Below, in pieces: positions 1 to 9,519 of a stretch of DNA of 64,000 nt. The translations under genes and the position numbers were made by a program. Below the pieces are notes generated by a model that worked only from the letters and a program-made list of their open reading frames with translations, did not search any database and was not told the origin of the DNA. How positions within the stretch are numbered: position 1 is the first letter of the stretch; the number at the start of each line of letters is the position of its first letter. Origin of the DNA: Mycolicibacterium diernhoferi (GTDB taxonomy: Bacteria > Actinomycetota > Actinomycetes > Mycobacteriales > Mycobacteriaceae); the NCBI RefSeq assembly GCF_019456655.1, contig NZ_CP080332.1, forward strand, positions 496,001 through 560,000. Reading direction: 5' to 3'.

Positions 1-1075
1 CAAAACGGAACCCGTCGACGTGCATCTCGGTCACCCAATACCGCAACGAGTCCATGATCAGCTGCAGCGAATGCGGATGCCGCACGTTGAAGCTGTTGCC
101 GGTCCCGGTGTAATCCATGTAATAGCGTTGGTCATCGTCGACCAGCCGGTAATAGGCGCTGTTGTCGATCCCGCGCATCGACAACGTCGGGCCGAGATGG
201 TTGCCCTCGGCGGTGTGGTTGTAGACCACATCGAGGATCACCTCGATGCCGGCCTCGTGCAGGGTGCGCACCATCGTCTTGAATTCCTGCACCTGACCGC
301 CGGGTGTGGTGCTGCTGGAGTATTTGGAATCAGGGGCGAAGAAACCGATGGTGTTGTAGCCCCAGTAGTTCGACAGTCCCTTGTCGATCAGGGTGGAATC
401 GTTCGCGAAGTGGTGCACGGGCATCAGCTCGATGGCCGTCACACCCAGAGATTTGAGGTGGTCGATGATCGCCGGGTGCGCGATCGCGCCGTAGGTGCCG
501 CGCATCGCGTCCGGGATGTCAGGGTGGGTTTCGGTCAGGCCTTTGACGTGCGCCTCGTAGATCAAGGTGTCGGCGTACTCCCGCTGCGGGGGACGGTCCA
601 TACCCCAGTCGAAGAACGGGCTGACGACCACCGACTTCGGCATGCTGGCCGCGGAGTCGTCGTCATTGCGGCTGTCGGGATCGCCGAAGTCGTAGCCGAA
701 CAGCGACTGGTTCCACTGGAAGGTGCCGTCGATGGCCTTGGCGTACGGGTCCAGCAGCAGTTTGTTCGGGTTGCACCGGTGCCCCGCGGCGGGGTCATAC
801 GGTCCGTGCACCCGGTAGCCGTAGCGCTGACCGGGTTCGATGGAGGGCAGGAATCCGTGCCAGATGAATCCGTCGACCTCTGGAAGCGGGTATCGCGTCT
901 CGTTGCCGTCGTCGTCGAACAGGCACAGTTCGACGCGTTCGGCGACCTCGCTGAACAAGGCGAAGTTGGTGCCCGACCCGTCGTAGGTCGCGCCGAGTGG
1001 GTAGGCCTTTCCGGGCCACACCTCCTGCTCGAGGGCGGACACCACAGTGGTCGGCGCGTTCGCAGAGTCGGGCAT
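1..1075 (-). CDS. glgX: Glycogen debranching enzyme GlgX (isoamylase-type), N-terminal part
   Basis: GlgX hydrolyses alpha-1,6 branches of phosphorylase-limit glycogen in the cytoplasm. The visible 358 residues start [12 protein letters not shown] and contain the N-terminal CBM48-like domain (residues ~20-110), then the start of the GH13 barrel with the region I motif [11 protein letters not shown]. The protein leaves the window at HVDGFRF, one codon before the expected catalytic Asp, so the 3' half lies before base 1. The ATG at 1075 gives the normal GlgX beginning ([19 protein letters not shown]). Family assignment is firm; completeness cannot be judged here. Confidence 0.93.
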   Translation of the reverse strand, partial: MPDSANAPTTVVSALEQEVWPGKAYPLGATYDGSGTNFALFSEVAERVELCLFDDDGNETRYPLPEVDGFIWHGFLPSIEPGQRYGYRVHGPYDPAAGHRCNPNKLLLDPYAKAIDGTFQWNQSLFGYDFGDPDSRNDDDSAASMPKSVVVSPFFDWGMDRPPQREYADTLIYEAHVKGLTETHPDIPDAMRGTYGAIAHPAIIDHLKSLGVTAIELMPVHHFANDSTLIDKGLSNYWGYNTIGFFAPDSKYSSSTTPGGQVQEFKTMVRTLHEAGIEVILDVVYNHTAEGNHLGPTLSMRGIDNSAYYRLVDDDQRYYMDYTGTGNSFNVRHPHSLQLIMDSLRYWVTEMHVDGFRF

Positions 1076-1142
1076 GGCGCCGGGATACCCCGCGCGGACG
1101 GTCCTTAGTCTGCGAGTTCGGTCACGTCCACGGGGCGCGCTC

Positions 1143-2060
1143 TCAGGTGATCGACCAGAATTCCAGCAGCGTGCGGATCGTGGCGACCAGCGGCAACGGC
1201 TGATCCAGCATCGGGTGATGCCCGGCCTCGGCGAGTTCGACGAACGGGCCGCGCAGTTGCAGGATCGAGCGGATCTGCTCGGCCATCTCCGGGGGCAGCA
1301 CACCGTGCTCGCAGCGTAGGAAGCCGACCCGGCACGGAATCCTCTCGAAGGTGTTCTCCAGCAGTTCCAGCTCGGCGGGGGACTGTTCGAGAAGTTCGCC
1401 GCCGAAGATCTCGGGATCGAACTTCCACACCCAACCCTTGTCGGAGTGCCGGATCGATTCCCGGGCGATGTGCTGGTCGACGAACGGTAGGGTGACGTCC
1501 TGCTTGGGGACCGCGCGGAAACGGGACAAGATCTCGTCCTCGCTCCGATAGCCGGGACTGTCGTGCCGTCGGCTGCGCAACCGCCCCTCCTCCGGGGCAC
1601 GGTCACGCAGCGGCGAGTCGATGACCAGGATGCTGTCGATCTGCTCGCCGTACCGCATGGCGGCGGCCGAGGTCACCCAGCCGCCCATGCTGTGCCCGAC
1701 GATGGTCGGCCGCGCCGGTGACCCGCCGGCCTCGGAGGCGGCGAGCACCTCACGCGCCCAGGTATCGAGGGTGTAACAGGCCCGGCTGCCACTGTCGCCG
1801 TGCCCGCTGAGATCGGGTGCGACCACCCGGTGGGTGGCGCTGAAGAACGGGGCGATGTGGTCCCACCACCCGGAATGGGCGCCGCCGCCGTGCACCAGCA
1901 CCAGCGGCGGATTGGCCGGATCGCCCCACAACCGGATATGGACCGGGCAGTCGTCGACCTCGACCGTGGCGTGCTCGGGTCGCTGACTCAGGGCGGCGGT
2001 GAACCAGGCGGGCACCTCGACCGATGGCGGTGTATCCGGGGTGTGCGGACGTCGGAACAT
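1143..2060 (-). CDS. Alpha/beta-fold hydrolase
   Basis: This is a 305-residue serine hydrolase of the alpha/beta superfamily, probably cytoplasmic, with unknown substrate. An [10 protein letters not shown] oxyanion-hole loop precedes the nucleophile elbow GHSMGG; a GHHPML segment near the C-terminus supplies the catalytic His. The frame is open further upstream to a GTG at 2144 that overlaps the gabD stop (GTGACTGA), which would allow translational coupling. The ATG at 2060 gives the usual N-terminus, and the 28 extra residues look non-conserved. It lies downstream of gabT-gabD on the same strand and may be co-transcribed. No lid-domain feature points to a substrate. Confidence 0.85.
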   Translation of the reverse strand: MFRRPHTPDTPPSVEVPAWFTAALSQRPEHATVEVDDCPVHIRLWGDPANPPLVLVHGGGAHSGWWDHIAPFFSATHRVVAPDLSGHGDSGSRACYTLDTWAREVLAASEAGGSPARPTIVGHSMGGWVTSAAAMRYGEQIDSILVIDSPLRDRAPEEGRLRSRRHDSPGYRSEDEILSRFRAVPKQDVTLPFVDQHIARESIRHSDKGWVWKFDPEIFGGELLEQSPAELELLENTFERIPCRVGFLRCEHGVLPPEMAEQIRSILQLRGPFVELAEAGHHPMLDQPLPLVATIRTLLEFWSIT

Positions 2061-2136
2061 AGGAGCCACCCAGTTAGTTTCGCAGCTTCGGTGCAGCGGG
2101 GCGGCAACCGGATGGTGTGCAGCGGGTCCGAGGGCG

Positions 2137-3588
2137 TCAGTCACCCACGCTGAAGTACTGCGTCTCCTGGAACTCGTGCAGGCCCACCCGGGCGCCTTCG
2201 CGGCCCAGCCCGCTCTGTTTGGTCCCGCCGAACGGGGCCGACGGATCCGACACGATGCCCCGGTTGATGCCGACCATCCCGGCGTCGGTGCGTTCGGCGA
2301 TGCGCAGGGCGTCCTGCAGCCGGCCAGCGTAAACGTATGCGGCCAAGCCGTATTCGGTGTCGTTGATCCACTCGATGAGCTGATCCTCGTTCTCCCAGAC
2401 GACCACCGGTGCGACGGGACCGAAGATCTCGGTGCGCAGGATCTCGGCGTCGGCCGGCACCCCGGTCAGCAGCGTGGGCTCGACGAAGTACCCGGTCGAG
2501 GGCGCGTGGGCCTGCGCCGCGACGGTGGCGCCGGCGGCCACGGTGCTCTCGAGCAGAGCGCGCAGGGTCTCGGCCGCGCGGGCACTGATCACCGGGCCGA
2601 CCTGGGAGCGCTGGTCGGCGGCGGGGCCGACGCGCAGCTCGGCGATGGCGGCACCGAAGCGGGCGATGAACCGGTCGGCGACATCGGAGTGCACATAGAA
2701 TCGGTTGGCCGCGGTGCAGGCCTGACCGCCGTTGCGGAACTTCGCCACCATGGCGCCCTCGACCGCGGCGTCGATGTCGGCGTCGGCGGTGACCACGAAG
2801 GGCGCGTTGCCGCCGAGTTCCATGCTGGCGTTGAGGATTCGCGCGGACGCCTGTTCCAGCAGGGTGCGCCCGACGCCGGTGGATCCGGTGAAGGACACCT
2901 TCTTCACCCGGTCATCGGCGAGCCAGGCCGAGGCCACCTCGGCGGGCTTGGCGGTGGTGACGAGGTTGACCACCCCGTCCGGCACACCGGCCTGCGCGAG
3001 GATCTCGAAGATGGCCAGCGCGGTCAGCGGGGTGAGCCCGGCCGGCTTGAGCACCACGGTGCAGCCCGCGGCGAGTGCCGGGGCGATCTTGCGGGTGGCC
3101 ATGGCGGCCGGGAAGTTCCACGGCGTGATGAGCGCGGCCACCCCCACCGGCCGGTGCGTCACGATGGTGCGAGCCAGGCCCGACGGGCTGAGCCCGTACT
3201 CGCCCTCGGTGCGTACCGCCTCCTCGCCGAACCAGCGGAAGAATTCGGCGGCGTAGATCACCTCGCCGCGGGCGTCGACCGCAGACTTGCCGTTCTCGGC
3301 GCAGATCAGCGCGGTGAGCCGATCGGCGTCGGCGACCATCAGTTCGTATGCGCGCCGGAGGATGTCGGCGCGGAACCGCGGTGTCGCACCCGCCCATGCC
3401 GCGAACGCCCCCGCGGCCGCATCGACGGCGGCAACGGCTTCGGCGGTGCCGCCGTCGGCCACCTCGGCCAGCGGTTGCCCGGTGGCGGGATCGTCGACGG
3501 TGAAGGTGGATGGTGCGGCCTTGGCCTGACCACCGATGATGATGCTCTCGGCGGCGCGCAGGCCGGTGATGATGTCGTTGACGCGCAT
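2137..3588 (-). CDS. gabD: Succinate-semialdehyde dehydrogenase, NAD(P)+
   Basis: Oxidises succinate semialdehyde to succinate, the second step of GABA degradation. The 483-residue aldehyde dehydrogenase has the cofactor segment TPWNFP (Asn158), KPAG (Lys181), general base Glu257 in MELGGNAP and nucleophile Cys291 in NGGQACTAANR. The last motif is the form usual in GabD-type semialdehyde dehydrogenases. I start at ATG 3588 because AGGAG lies five bases upstream; an in-frame start at 3606 has no such site. It follows gabT by 28 bp on the same strand, supporting a gabT-gabD operon. The exact substrate is inferred from family and neighbour. Confidence 0.9.
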   Translation of the reverse strand: MRVNDIITGLRAAESIIIGGQAKAAPSTFTVDDPATGQPLAEVADGGTAEAVAAVDAAAGAFAAWAGATPRFRADILRRAYELMVADADRLTALICAENGKSAVDARGEVIYAAEFFRWFGEEAVRTEGEYGLSPSGLARTIVTHRPVGVAALITPWNFPAAMATRKIAPALAAGCTVVLKPAGLTPLTALAIFEILAQAGVPDGVVNLVTTAKPAEVASAWLADDRVKKVSFTGSTGVGRTLLEQASARILNASMELGGNAPFVVTADADIDAAVEGAMVAKFRNGGQACTAANRFYVHSDVADRFIARFGAAIAELRVGPAADQRSQVGPVISARAAETLRALLESTVAAGATVAAQAHAPSTGYFVEPTLLTGVPADAEILRTEIFGPVAPVVVWENEDQLIEWINDTEYGLAAYVYAGRLQDALRIAERTDAGMVGINRGIVSDPSAPFGGTKQSGLGREGARVGLHEFQETQYFSVGD

Positions 3589-3616
3589 GGTGCTCCTGGG
3601 GATCAAAGTGGCGGGT

Positions 3617-4960
3617 TCAGTTGTCCCGGAACGCTTGTTCGAGAATGTCCAGGCCCTCGTGCAGCAGATGGTCCGGCATGGACAGCGGCGGCAGGAAACG
3701 CAACACGTTCCCGTAGGTTCCGCAGGTCAACACGATCAGACCCTGGGCGTGGGCGTAGCCGGCGATGCGCTGGGCCAGCGCGGAATCCGGTGTGGTGGAA
3801 CCGGGTTCGACCAGTTCTACGGCGATCATGGCGCCGCGGCCACGCACCTCGCCGATCCGCGTGTCGGTGGTGCTGAGAGTGCGCAGCCGGTCCAGCATGA
3901 TCTCGCCCATGTGGCGGGCCCGCTCGATGAGGTTCTCCGACTCGATGGTGTCCAGGACCGCCAACGCTGCCGCGCAGGCGAGCGGGTTCCCACCGTAGGT
4001 ACCGCCGAGTCCGCCGGCGCGCGGGGCGTCCATGATGGCGGCCCGGCCCGTGACCGCCGACAGCGGGAGGCCCCCGGCGATGCCCTTGGCCGTGAGGATC
4101 AGGTCGGGCACCACGCCTTCGTGTTCACAGGCGAACATGTGCCCGGTGCGGGCGAAGCCCGACTGGATCTCGTCGGCGATGAACACCACACCGTTGGCGC
4201 GACACCAGTCGGCGAGTGCGGGAAGGAAACCCGGTGCCGGGACGATGAATCCGCCCTCGCCCTGGATCGGCTCGATCAGGACCGCGGCGAGGTTCTCCGC
4301 GCCGACCTGCTTCTCGATCACGCTGATGGCGTGCCGCGCGGCGGTGGGCCCGTCGAGGTCGCCGTCGCGGAACGGGTAGGACATCGGGGCGCGGTAGACC
4401 TCGGAGGCGAACGGGCCGAACCCGGACTTGTAGGGCGCGGACTTGGCGGTGAGCGCCATGGTCAGGTTGGTCCGCCCGTGGTAGGCGTGGTCGAAGGCCA
4501 CCACGGCCTGGCGGCCGGTGTGCGCCCGGGCGATCTTGACGGCGTTCTCCACGGCTTCGGCGCCGGAGTTGAACAGGGCGCTGCGCTTCTCGTGATCACC
4601 GGGGGTGATGCGGTTCAGCGCGGACGCCACCTGCACATAGCTCTCGTAGGGGGTCACCATGAAGCAGGTGTGGGTGAACGCCCGCACCTGTTCGGTCACC
4701 GCGTCCACGACCGCCGGAGCGCTGTTGCCGACCGTGGTCACGGCGATACCCGAACCGAAGTCGATCAGCGAGTTGCCGTCGACATCGACGACGACGCCTC
4801 CGCCGGAGGCCACCACATAGACCGGCAACGTGGTGCCGACACCGCTGGCGACCGCAGCGAGCTTCTCCGCGTGCAGCGCAGCGGATTTCGGGCCCGGAAT
4901 GGCGGTGGCCAGAATCCTGCGCTGGGCGATCTGCGGTGCTGCGTGGTCGATCGTGGTCAC
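3617..4960 (-). CDS. gabT: 4-aminobutyrate aminotransferase
   Basis: A 447-residue class III PLP aminotransferase that moves the amino group of GABA to 2-oxoglutarate, giving succinate semialdehyde for the next gene product. The PLP lysine is Lys292 in LTAKGIAGGLPLSAV and the ring-binding Asp is D263 in IADEIQSGFARTG. NSGAEAVENAVKIAR is the usual phosphate-binding segment. The GTG start at 4960 has AGGAG five to six bases upstream. It heads the gabT-gabD unit and is divergent from a PucR regulator, the usual local control arrangement. A related omega-amino-acid substrate cannot be excluded. Confidence 0.92.
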   Translation of the reverse strand: MTTIDHAAPQIAQRRILATAIPGPKSAALHAEKLAAVASGVGTTLPVYVVASGGGVVVDVDGNSLIDFGSGIAVTTVGNSAPAVVDAVTEQVRAFTHTCFMVTPYESYVQVASALNRITPGDHEKRSALFNSGAEAVENAVKIARAHTGRQAVVAFDHAYHGRTNLTMALTAKSAPYKSGFGPFASEVYRAPMSYPFRDGDLDGPTAARHAISVIEKQVGAENLAAVLIEPIQGEGGFIVPAPGFLPALADWCRANGVVFIADEIQSGFARTGHMFACEHEGVVPDLILTAKGIAGGLPLSAVTGRAAIMDAPRAGGLGGTYGGNPLACAAALAVLDTIESENLIERARHMGEIMLDRLRTLSTTDTRIGEVRGRGAMIAVELVEPGSTTPDSALAQRIAGYAHAQGLIVLTCGTYGNVLRFLPPLSMPDHLLHEGLDILEQAFRDN

Positions 4961-5070
4961 AACTACTCCTGTCCAGGCGGTTCGATGGGGAAACCGTAGG
5001 TCCGGTCGGCGTGGGCCGGGGCGGACAGACTGCCCACCATGTGAATGCTGGGATGTGCAAATATGTCACC

Positions 5071-6540
5071 ATGGTCGACGTCGCGACACTGCTCGGCGCG
5101 GGTGAACTCGCGCTACGGCCGGTGGTGCTGGCCCGGCCCGATCAGGTCATCCGCTGGGTGGCCACCAGTGAGCTGCCCGATCCGACACCGTTCTTCCAGG
5201 GCGGTGAGCTGTTGCTCACCACCGGGTTGCAGACCGCGTCCTGGACCAGCGAATGGCAGGACTATGTGCAGGCGCTGGTCCGGTCCGGCACCGTCGGGGT
5301 CGGCTTCGGTACCGGGGTCAACCACACCCAGGTGCCTCGTCGGCTCGTCTCCGCCTGCCGTGCAGCGGGTTTGAACCTGATCGAGGTACCGCGGCCCACG
5401 CCGTTCGTGGCGATCAGCCACCGGGTGTCCCGGCTGTTGATGGAGGAGGAACAGGCCTCGGCGGGGGAGGCTCTGGAGTTCCAGCGCCGGCTCACCGCCG
5501 CCGCCGCCAAGCCCGACGGCATACGCGCGATGTTGGCAGCCCTGGCGCACGCCCTGCGCGGAGCCGCCGCACTGTTCTCCGGAGACGGACAGCTCCTCGC
5601 CGGCCCGACGGGAACCCGCCGCAGCGAGCTGAATCTCGATCGTGTCGCCGGTGAGATCTCCGTCCTGAGGCGACAGCGGACCCCGTCCTCGGCGGTGCTC
5701 GCCGATCCGGAGGGGCTCACGGTGGTGCAGTCGGTGGGCACCGCGAGCGGCCGCGGGCCGTTCCTCGCGGTCCTCGGCCCGCCCCGGTTGACGCTGAGCC
5801 AGCGCAGCGCGGTGACCACCGGTGTCGCGCTGCTGGGCCTGATCGCCGAACAGGAACACCGGGCCGAGCAGACCCGGCGCACCGTGCGCGGTCGAGCGGT
5901 CGAGCTGCTGGTGGCCGGCGACCTCGTCACCGCGCAGATCGTGCTGAGCATCGACGGGACCGCGCCGGTGATCCCGGACCGGCTACGGATGGTGCACGCC
6001 TCGGGGGCCCCGGAGACGCTACTGGACGCCATCGCGGCCGCAGAGAGCCGATCGGGGATCTGCGCGGTACGCGGAGACATCCTGTGGGTGGCGGTCGGCG
6101 ACACCCGGGCCGGCGGGTTGGCCGGCGCGCTGGCCGATCTCGGGATGCTGGTGGGCGTGGGGAGCAGGACGGCTGCCGGGCACGCCGCCGAGAGCCACCG
6201 CACCGCGGAGATCGCACTGGCCCAAGCCAATTCCACATCCGCACTGGTGGGCTGGGACGATCTGGTGCAGCGCGGTCCGTTGGGTCTCATCGATCCCGAG
6301 GGGGCGGCGCAGTTCGCAACGGCCCTGCTCGGCGACCTGACCGAGGAGCAGCTCTCCACGCTGCGCAGTTTCCTGACCCATCACGGGTCGCAGCTGAAGG
6401 TGAGTGAGGCGCTGGGGATCCACCGCAATACGGTGCGTAAGCGGTTGGCGGCCATCGAGTCGAAACTGGCTGGCTCCCTGGATGATCCGCAACTACGAGT
6501 GAACGCGTGGATCGCGCTGCAGACGCTGCCCGCGACCTGA
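5071..6540 (+). CDS. PucR family transcriptional regulator
   Basis: A 489-residue regulator with an N-terminal PucR sensor domain (VDVATLLGAGELALRPVVLARP, residues ~1-120), a GGDEF-like middle region and a C-terminal HTH_30 helix-turn-helix around residues 437-463 (LKVSEALGIHRNTVRKRL). PucR/CdaR proteins are usually activators that sense a pathway metabolite. It is divergently transcribed from gabT across ~110 bp, so control of gabTD is the simplest inference. An in-frame ATG at 5053 would add six residues; neither start has a strong ribosome site. The ligand is unknown, but GABA or succinate semialdehyde are the obvious candidates. Confidence 0.85.
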   Translation: MVDVATLLGAGELALRPVVLARPDQVIRWVATSELPDPTPFFQGGELLLTTGLQTASWTSEWQDYVQALVRSGTVGVGFGTGVNHTQVPRRLVSACRAAGLNLIEVPRPTPFVAISHRVSRLLMEEEQASAGEALEFQRRLTAAAAKPDGIRAMLAALAHALRGAAALFSGDGQLLAGPTGTRRSELNLDRVAGEISVLRRQRTPSSAVLADPEGLTVVQSVGTASGRGPFLAVLGPPRLTLSQRSAVTTGVALLGLIAEQEHRAEQTRRTVRGRAVELLVAGDLVTAQIVLSIDGTAPVIPDRLRMVHASGAPETLLDAIAAAESRSGICAVRGDILWVAVGDTRAGGLAGALADLGMLVGVGSRTAAGHAAESHRTAEIALAQANSTSALVGWDDLVQRGPLGLIDPEGAAQFATALLGDLTEEQLSTLRSFLTHHGSQLKVSEALGIHRNTVRKRLAAIESKLAGSLDDPQLRVNAWIALQTLPAT

Positions 6541-6545
6541 GACGG

Positions 6546-8765
6546 TCACGTCGTCGCCAAGTCGGTCGCGCCGGCCCCGGCGGTGGGCGCGGGCGTGACC
6601 GCTTCCAGTCGGACCGCCACCCCGTTGAGCACCGACATCCCGGCCAGCGCCTCCAGATCTTCGGGCCGGCTGGAGGTCAGCTCGTTGACATTGACGCCGG
6701 GATTGGCATTGGCCAGCCGCCAGCCACCTCCGCGGTGTCCCCATCCCTGCGGTATGGCGATGGTGCCGGCGCCGACCTCGTCGGTGACCGTCACCTCCAA
6801 CTCGATCGCGCCGGTCGCCGAGACCACCCGGGCCACCGATCCGTCGGTGACGCCGGCGGCCTCGGCATCGGCCGGATTGATGCGGGCCCGTTGCCGGCGG
6901 TTGCCCTTCATCAGGGTGGGGCTGTTGTGCATCCAACTGTTCTGTGATCGGAGCTCTCGAATGCCGATGGCGGACAACGGGAACTGTGCACTCGTGCTGG
7001 GCGCGGATCCGAGTCTGCCGGTCTCGGTGCGGATCTCGGCGGGGTCCAGACACACCTTGCCGCCCTTGTGTGCGACCACGTCGGCGAGTACACCGTGCGG
7101 TGCGTGATCGGCCAGGACGATGCCGTGTGGATGCTCGCGCAGCTTACCCGGGTTCAGCCCGCCCCGGCGCAGCCCGAAGCGGTCCCCGTAGGGGCCGATC
7201 CGCAGCAGCATGTTCATCATTCTCTGCGGGGTCATCTTCAGGCCGAGACGTTCGAGCCGGTGCAGCACCGGATTGAGCCGCTCCAGGGGCCCGGTCGCGA
7301 GCAGCGATAATCCCATCCGGGCGGCCAACTCCTCGAACACTTCCCACTCCGGCCGGGCCTGACCGTAGGGCGCGACCACCGGTTCGGCGGCCTGCAGGAA
7401 CACCGTCGGACAGCACCCGGCGAACGCCATCGGCATGTCATCGCGCTCCAAGAACGTGGTGCCCGGCAGGATGTAGTCGGCGTATCGGTTGGTCTCGTTG
7501 ACGTAGAGGTCCAGCGAGACCAGCAGATCCAGTCGGGGCAGCGCGGCCTCCAGGGCGGCGCTGTTGGGCACCGACAAGACCGGGTTGCCGGCGAACACGA
7601 ACAGCGCCCGTAACTGACCGGTTCCGGTGGTGGTGATCTCGTCGGCGATCAGGGCGGCCGGGAACGTGCCGAAAACGTCGGGGAATCCACCGATCCGGGA
7701 GGTCTTGGTGTTGTAACTGAATGCGCCGGAGCGCTCGCCGAAGTCCTCGACCGGGATCACCTGATGCGACATCAACGCGCCCCCGGGCCGGTCCAGATTG
7801 CCGGTCACCACGTTCAGTGCGTCGATGAGGAAGCTGACCAGGGTGCCGTGGTGGCCCAGGCAGGCGCCGGTGCGCCCGTAGGCCACCGCGGTCCGGGCCG
7901 TTGCGAAATCGCGGGCCAGGGTGCGGACGGTCGGTGCGTCGATACCGGTGCGGGCTGCGGTCTTCTCCGGCGGGAACGCCGCACACAATTCGCGCAGCGT
8001 GGCGATGCCGGTGGCCTGCGCGGCGATGGCCGCCCGGTCCTCCAACCCGTCGGCGAAGACGACGTGCAGCAGCGAAAGCATCAGCCAGGCATCCGAATCC
8101 GGGCGCACCGGGAGGTGTTCATAGGCGGCGGCGGTCTCGGTGCGGCGCGGGTCGACCACCACCACGCGGCCGCCGCGTTTCACGATGCCGGCCAGATCGT
8201 CGCGCACCCGGGGCACCCGCAGGGCACTGCCGTGGGAGACCAGCGGATTGGCCCCGAGCATGAACAGGAAGTCGGTGCGCGGCAGATCGGGGAACGGGAT
8301 CTGGGTGGCCGCACCGTAGAGCAGCCTGCTGGCCACATACCGGCTGTTGATGTCCTGCGATCCGGCCGAATACAGGTGCCCGGCGCCGATCCGCTTCATG
8401 AACAGCCCCGACCACAGGCTGGCGGCGTATCCGAACGCCGCCGGGTTCCCGAGATACTCGCCGACCGCACCGCCGCCGTGGCTGTCGAGCACGTTCTGCA
8501 GCCGATTCGCGATATCGGAGAGTGCGACATCCCAGCTCACCTCGGCGAAGCTGCCGTCGGGTTGCCTGCGCAACGGGGCGAGCACCCGGTCCGGGTCATT
8601 CTGCACATCGGTGAACGCGATGCCCTTCGGGCAGGCCCGGCCCTGCGACAGCGGGTGGTCCTTGTCGGGGCGCAGCGACTGCAACCGGCCGTCCTCCACG
8701 GTGGCGATCAGCCCGCACAGGGGTTCGCAGATCCGGCAGTAGGTGACTCTCTGCTCGGCGGTCAC
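6546..8765 (-). CDS. Molybdopterin-dependent oxidoreductase
   Basis: A ~739-residue Mo/W-bisPGD enzyme of the DMSO reductase family. The N-terminus carries a [4Fe-4S] ligand set CRICEPLCG...GRACPKG, followed by molybdopterin domains with GANPLVSHGSALRVPRVR, a dinucleotide-binding segment VVDPRRTETA and a C-terminal domain ending in the beta-barrel region (IPQGWGHRGGGW). There is no Tat signal, so it is cytoplasmic. Start GTG 8765 has AAGGGG eight bases upstream; an in-frame start at 8831 adds 22 poorly conserved residues. No iron-sulfur or membrane subunit is encoded beside it, so the electron partner and substrate are unknown. It resembles the assimilatory nitrate reductase/formate dehydrogenase branch. 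Confidence 0.85.
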   Translation of the reverse strand: MTAEQRVTYCRICEPLCGLIATVEDGRLQSLRPDKDHPLSQGRACPKGIAFTDVQNDPDRVLAPLRRQPDGSFAEVSWDVALSDIANRLQNVLDSHGGGAVGEYLGNPAAFGYAASLWSGLFMKRIGAGHLYSAGSQDINSRYVASRLLYGAATQIPFPDLPRTDFLFMLGANPLVSHGSALRVPRVRDDLAGIVKRGGRVVVVDPRRTETAAAYEHLPVRPDSDAWLMLSLLHVVFADGLEDRAAIAAQATGIATLRELCAAFPPEKTAARTGIDAPTVRTLARDFATARTAVAYGRTGACLGHHGTLVSFLIDALNVVTGNLDRPGGALMSHQVIPVEDFGERSGAFSYNTKTSRIGGFPDVFGTFPAALIADEITTTGTGQLRALFVFAGNPVLSVPNSAALEAALPRLDLLVSLDLYVNETNRYADYILPGTTFLERDDMPMAFAGCCPTVFLQAAEPVVAPYGQARPEWEVFEELAARMGLSLLATGPLERLNPVLHRLERLGLKMTPQRMMNMLLRIGPYGDRFGLRRGGLNPGKLREHPHGIVLADHAPHGVLADVVAHKGGKVCLDPAEIRTETGRLGSAPSTSAQFPLSAIGIRELRSQNSWMHNSPTLMKGNRRQRARINPADAEAAGVTDGSVARVVSATGAIELEVTVTDEVGAGTIAIPQGWGHRGGGWRLANANPGVNVNELTSSRPEDLEALAGMSVLNGVAVRLEAVTPAPTAGAGATDLATT

Positions 8766-8852
8766 GGGCGGCCCCTTCGTCACGACAATGTGGTGGGGCT
8801 CACAGTATGGCCGACGGTAGATGCGGGGCAACCATTCGGTGTGGGTAGGTGA

Positions 8853-9452
8853 TCACGAGATCGCCATCCAGACTCCCAGGGCGATCATGACCACCGCGAT
8901 CGTGCCGTCGAGCACCCGCCAGGTGGCCGGACTGGCGAACAGGCCGGCCAGCCGGCGGGCGCCCAGGCCCAGGCCGGTGAACCACAGTGCGCTCGCCGCG
9001 ACCGCGCCGGCGCCGAAAAGCCAACGCTGCTCCTGATGTTCGTTGGCCAACGAGCCCAGCAGGACGACGGTGTCGAGATAGACATGCGGGTTCAGCCAGG
9101 TCATCGCCGCCGCGGTGAGCAACACCTCGATCAGTCGGGTCGGTGTCTCCTCCGCAGGGTTCAGCGCCCCCGGGTTCAGTGCGCGTCGCGCAGCCAGCAG
9201 TCCGTAGCCGAGCAGGAACGCTGCGCCCCCGATCTTGGCGACTGTCAGTGCATTCGGGTGCGCGGTGATCAGCGCCCCCACTCCGGCGATGCCCGCGGCG
9301 ATCAGGATCAGGTCGGACACCGTGCACAGCGCGATCACCGGTACCACATGCTCACCGCGGATGCCCTGGCGCAGCACGAACGCATTCTGGGCGCCGATGG
9401 CCGCGATCAGCGCCAAGGTGGTGAGGAATCCGAGGAACACCGGTGATGCCAT
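8853..9452 (-). CDS. LysE/ArgO family amino-acid exporter
   Basis: A 199-residue polytopic inner-membrane protein with about six hydrophobic segments and the family signature near the N-terminus, [17 protein letters not shown], followed by [17 protein letters not shown]. LysE/ArgO exporters remove excess basic amino acids. The frame opens at GTG 9461, but ATG 9452 ([14 protein letters not shown]) places the first membrane segment at the usual position. The LysG/ArgP-type regulator that often sits divergently is absent; the upstream neighbour is a GGDEF-like gene on the same strand. Substrate is inferred only from family. Confidence 0.85.
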   Translation of the reverse strand: MASPVFLGFLTTLALIAAIGAQNAFVLRQGIRGEHVVPVIALCTVSDLILIAAGIAGVGALITAHPNALTVAKIGGAAFLLGYGLLAARRALNPGALNPAEETPTRLIEVLLTAAAMTWLNPHVYLDTVVLLGSLANEHQEQRWLFGAGAVAASALWFTGLGLGARRLAGLFASPATWRVLDGTIAVVMIALGVWMAIS

Positions 9453-9519
9453 GGCGCTCACGCTAGGGACCGGAGCTGGTCAAGTACAGCTAATTATTCT
9501 TAACTATCATTAGCAGAAT

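Noticed and set aside
1999..3876. 625-codon plus-strand frame opposite gabD
   Set aside because: Antisense shadow of gabD; Gly/Arg/His-rich with no recognisable motif, while gabD has all catalytic residues.
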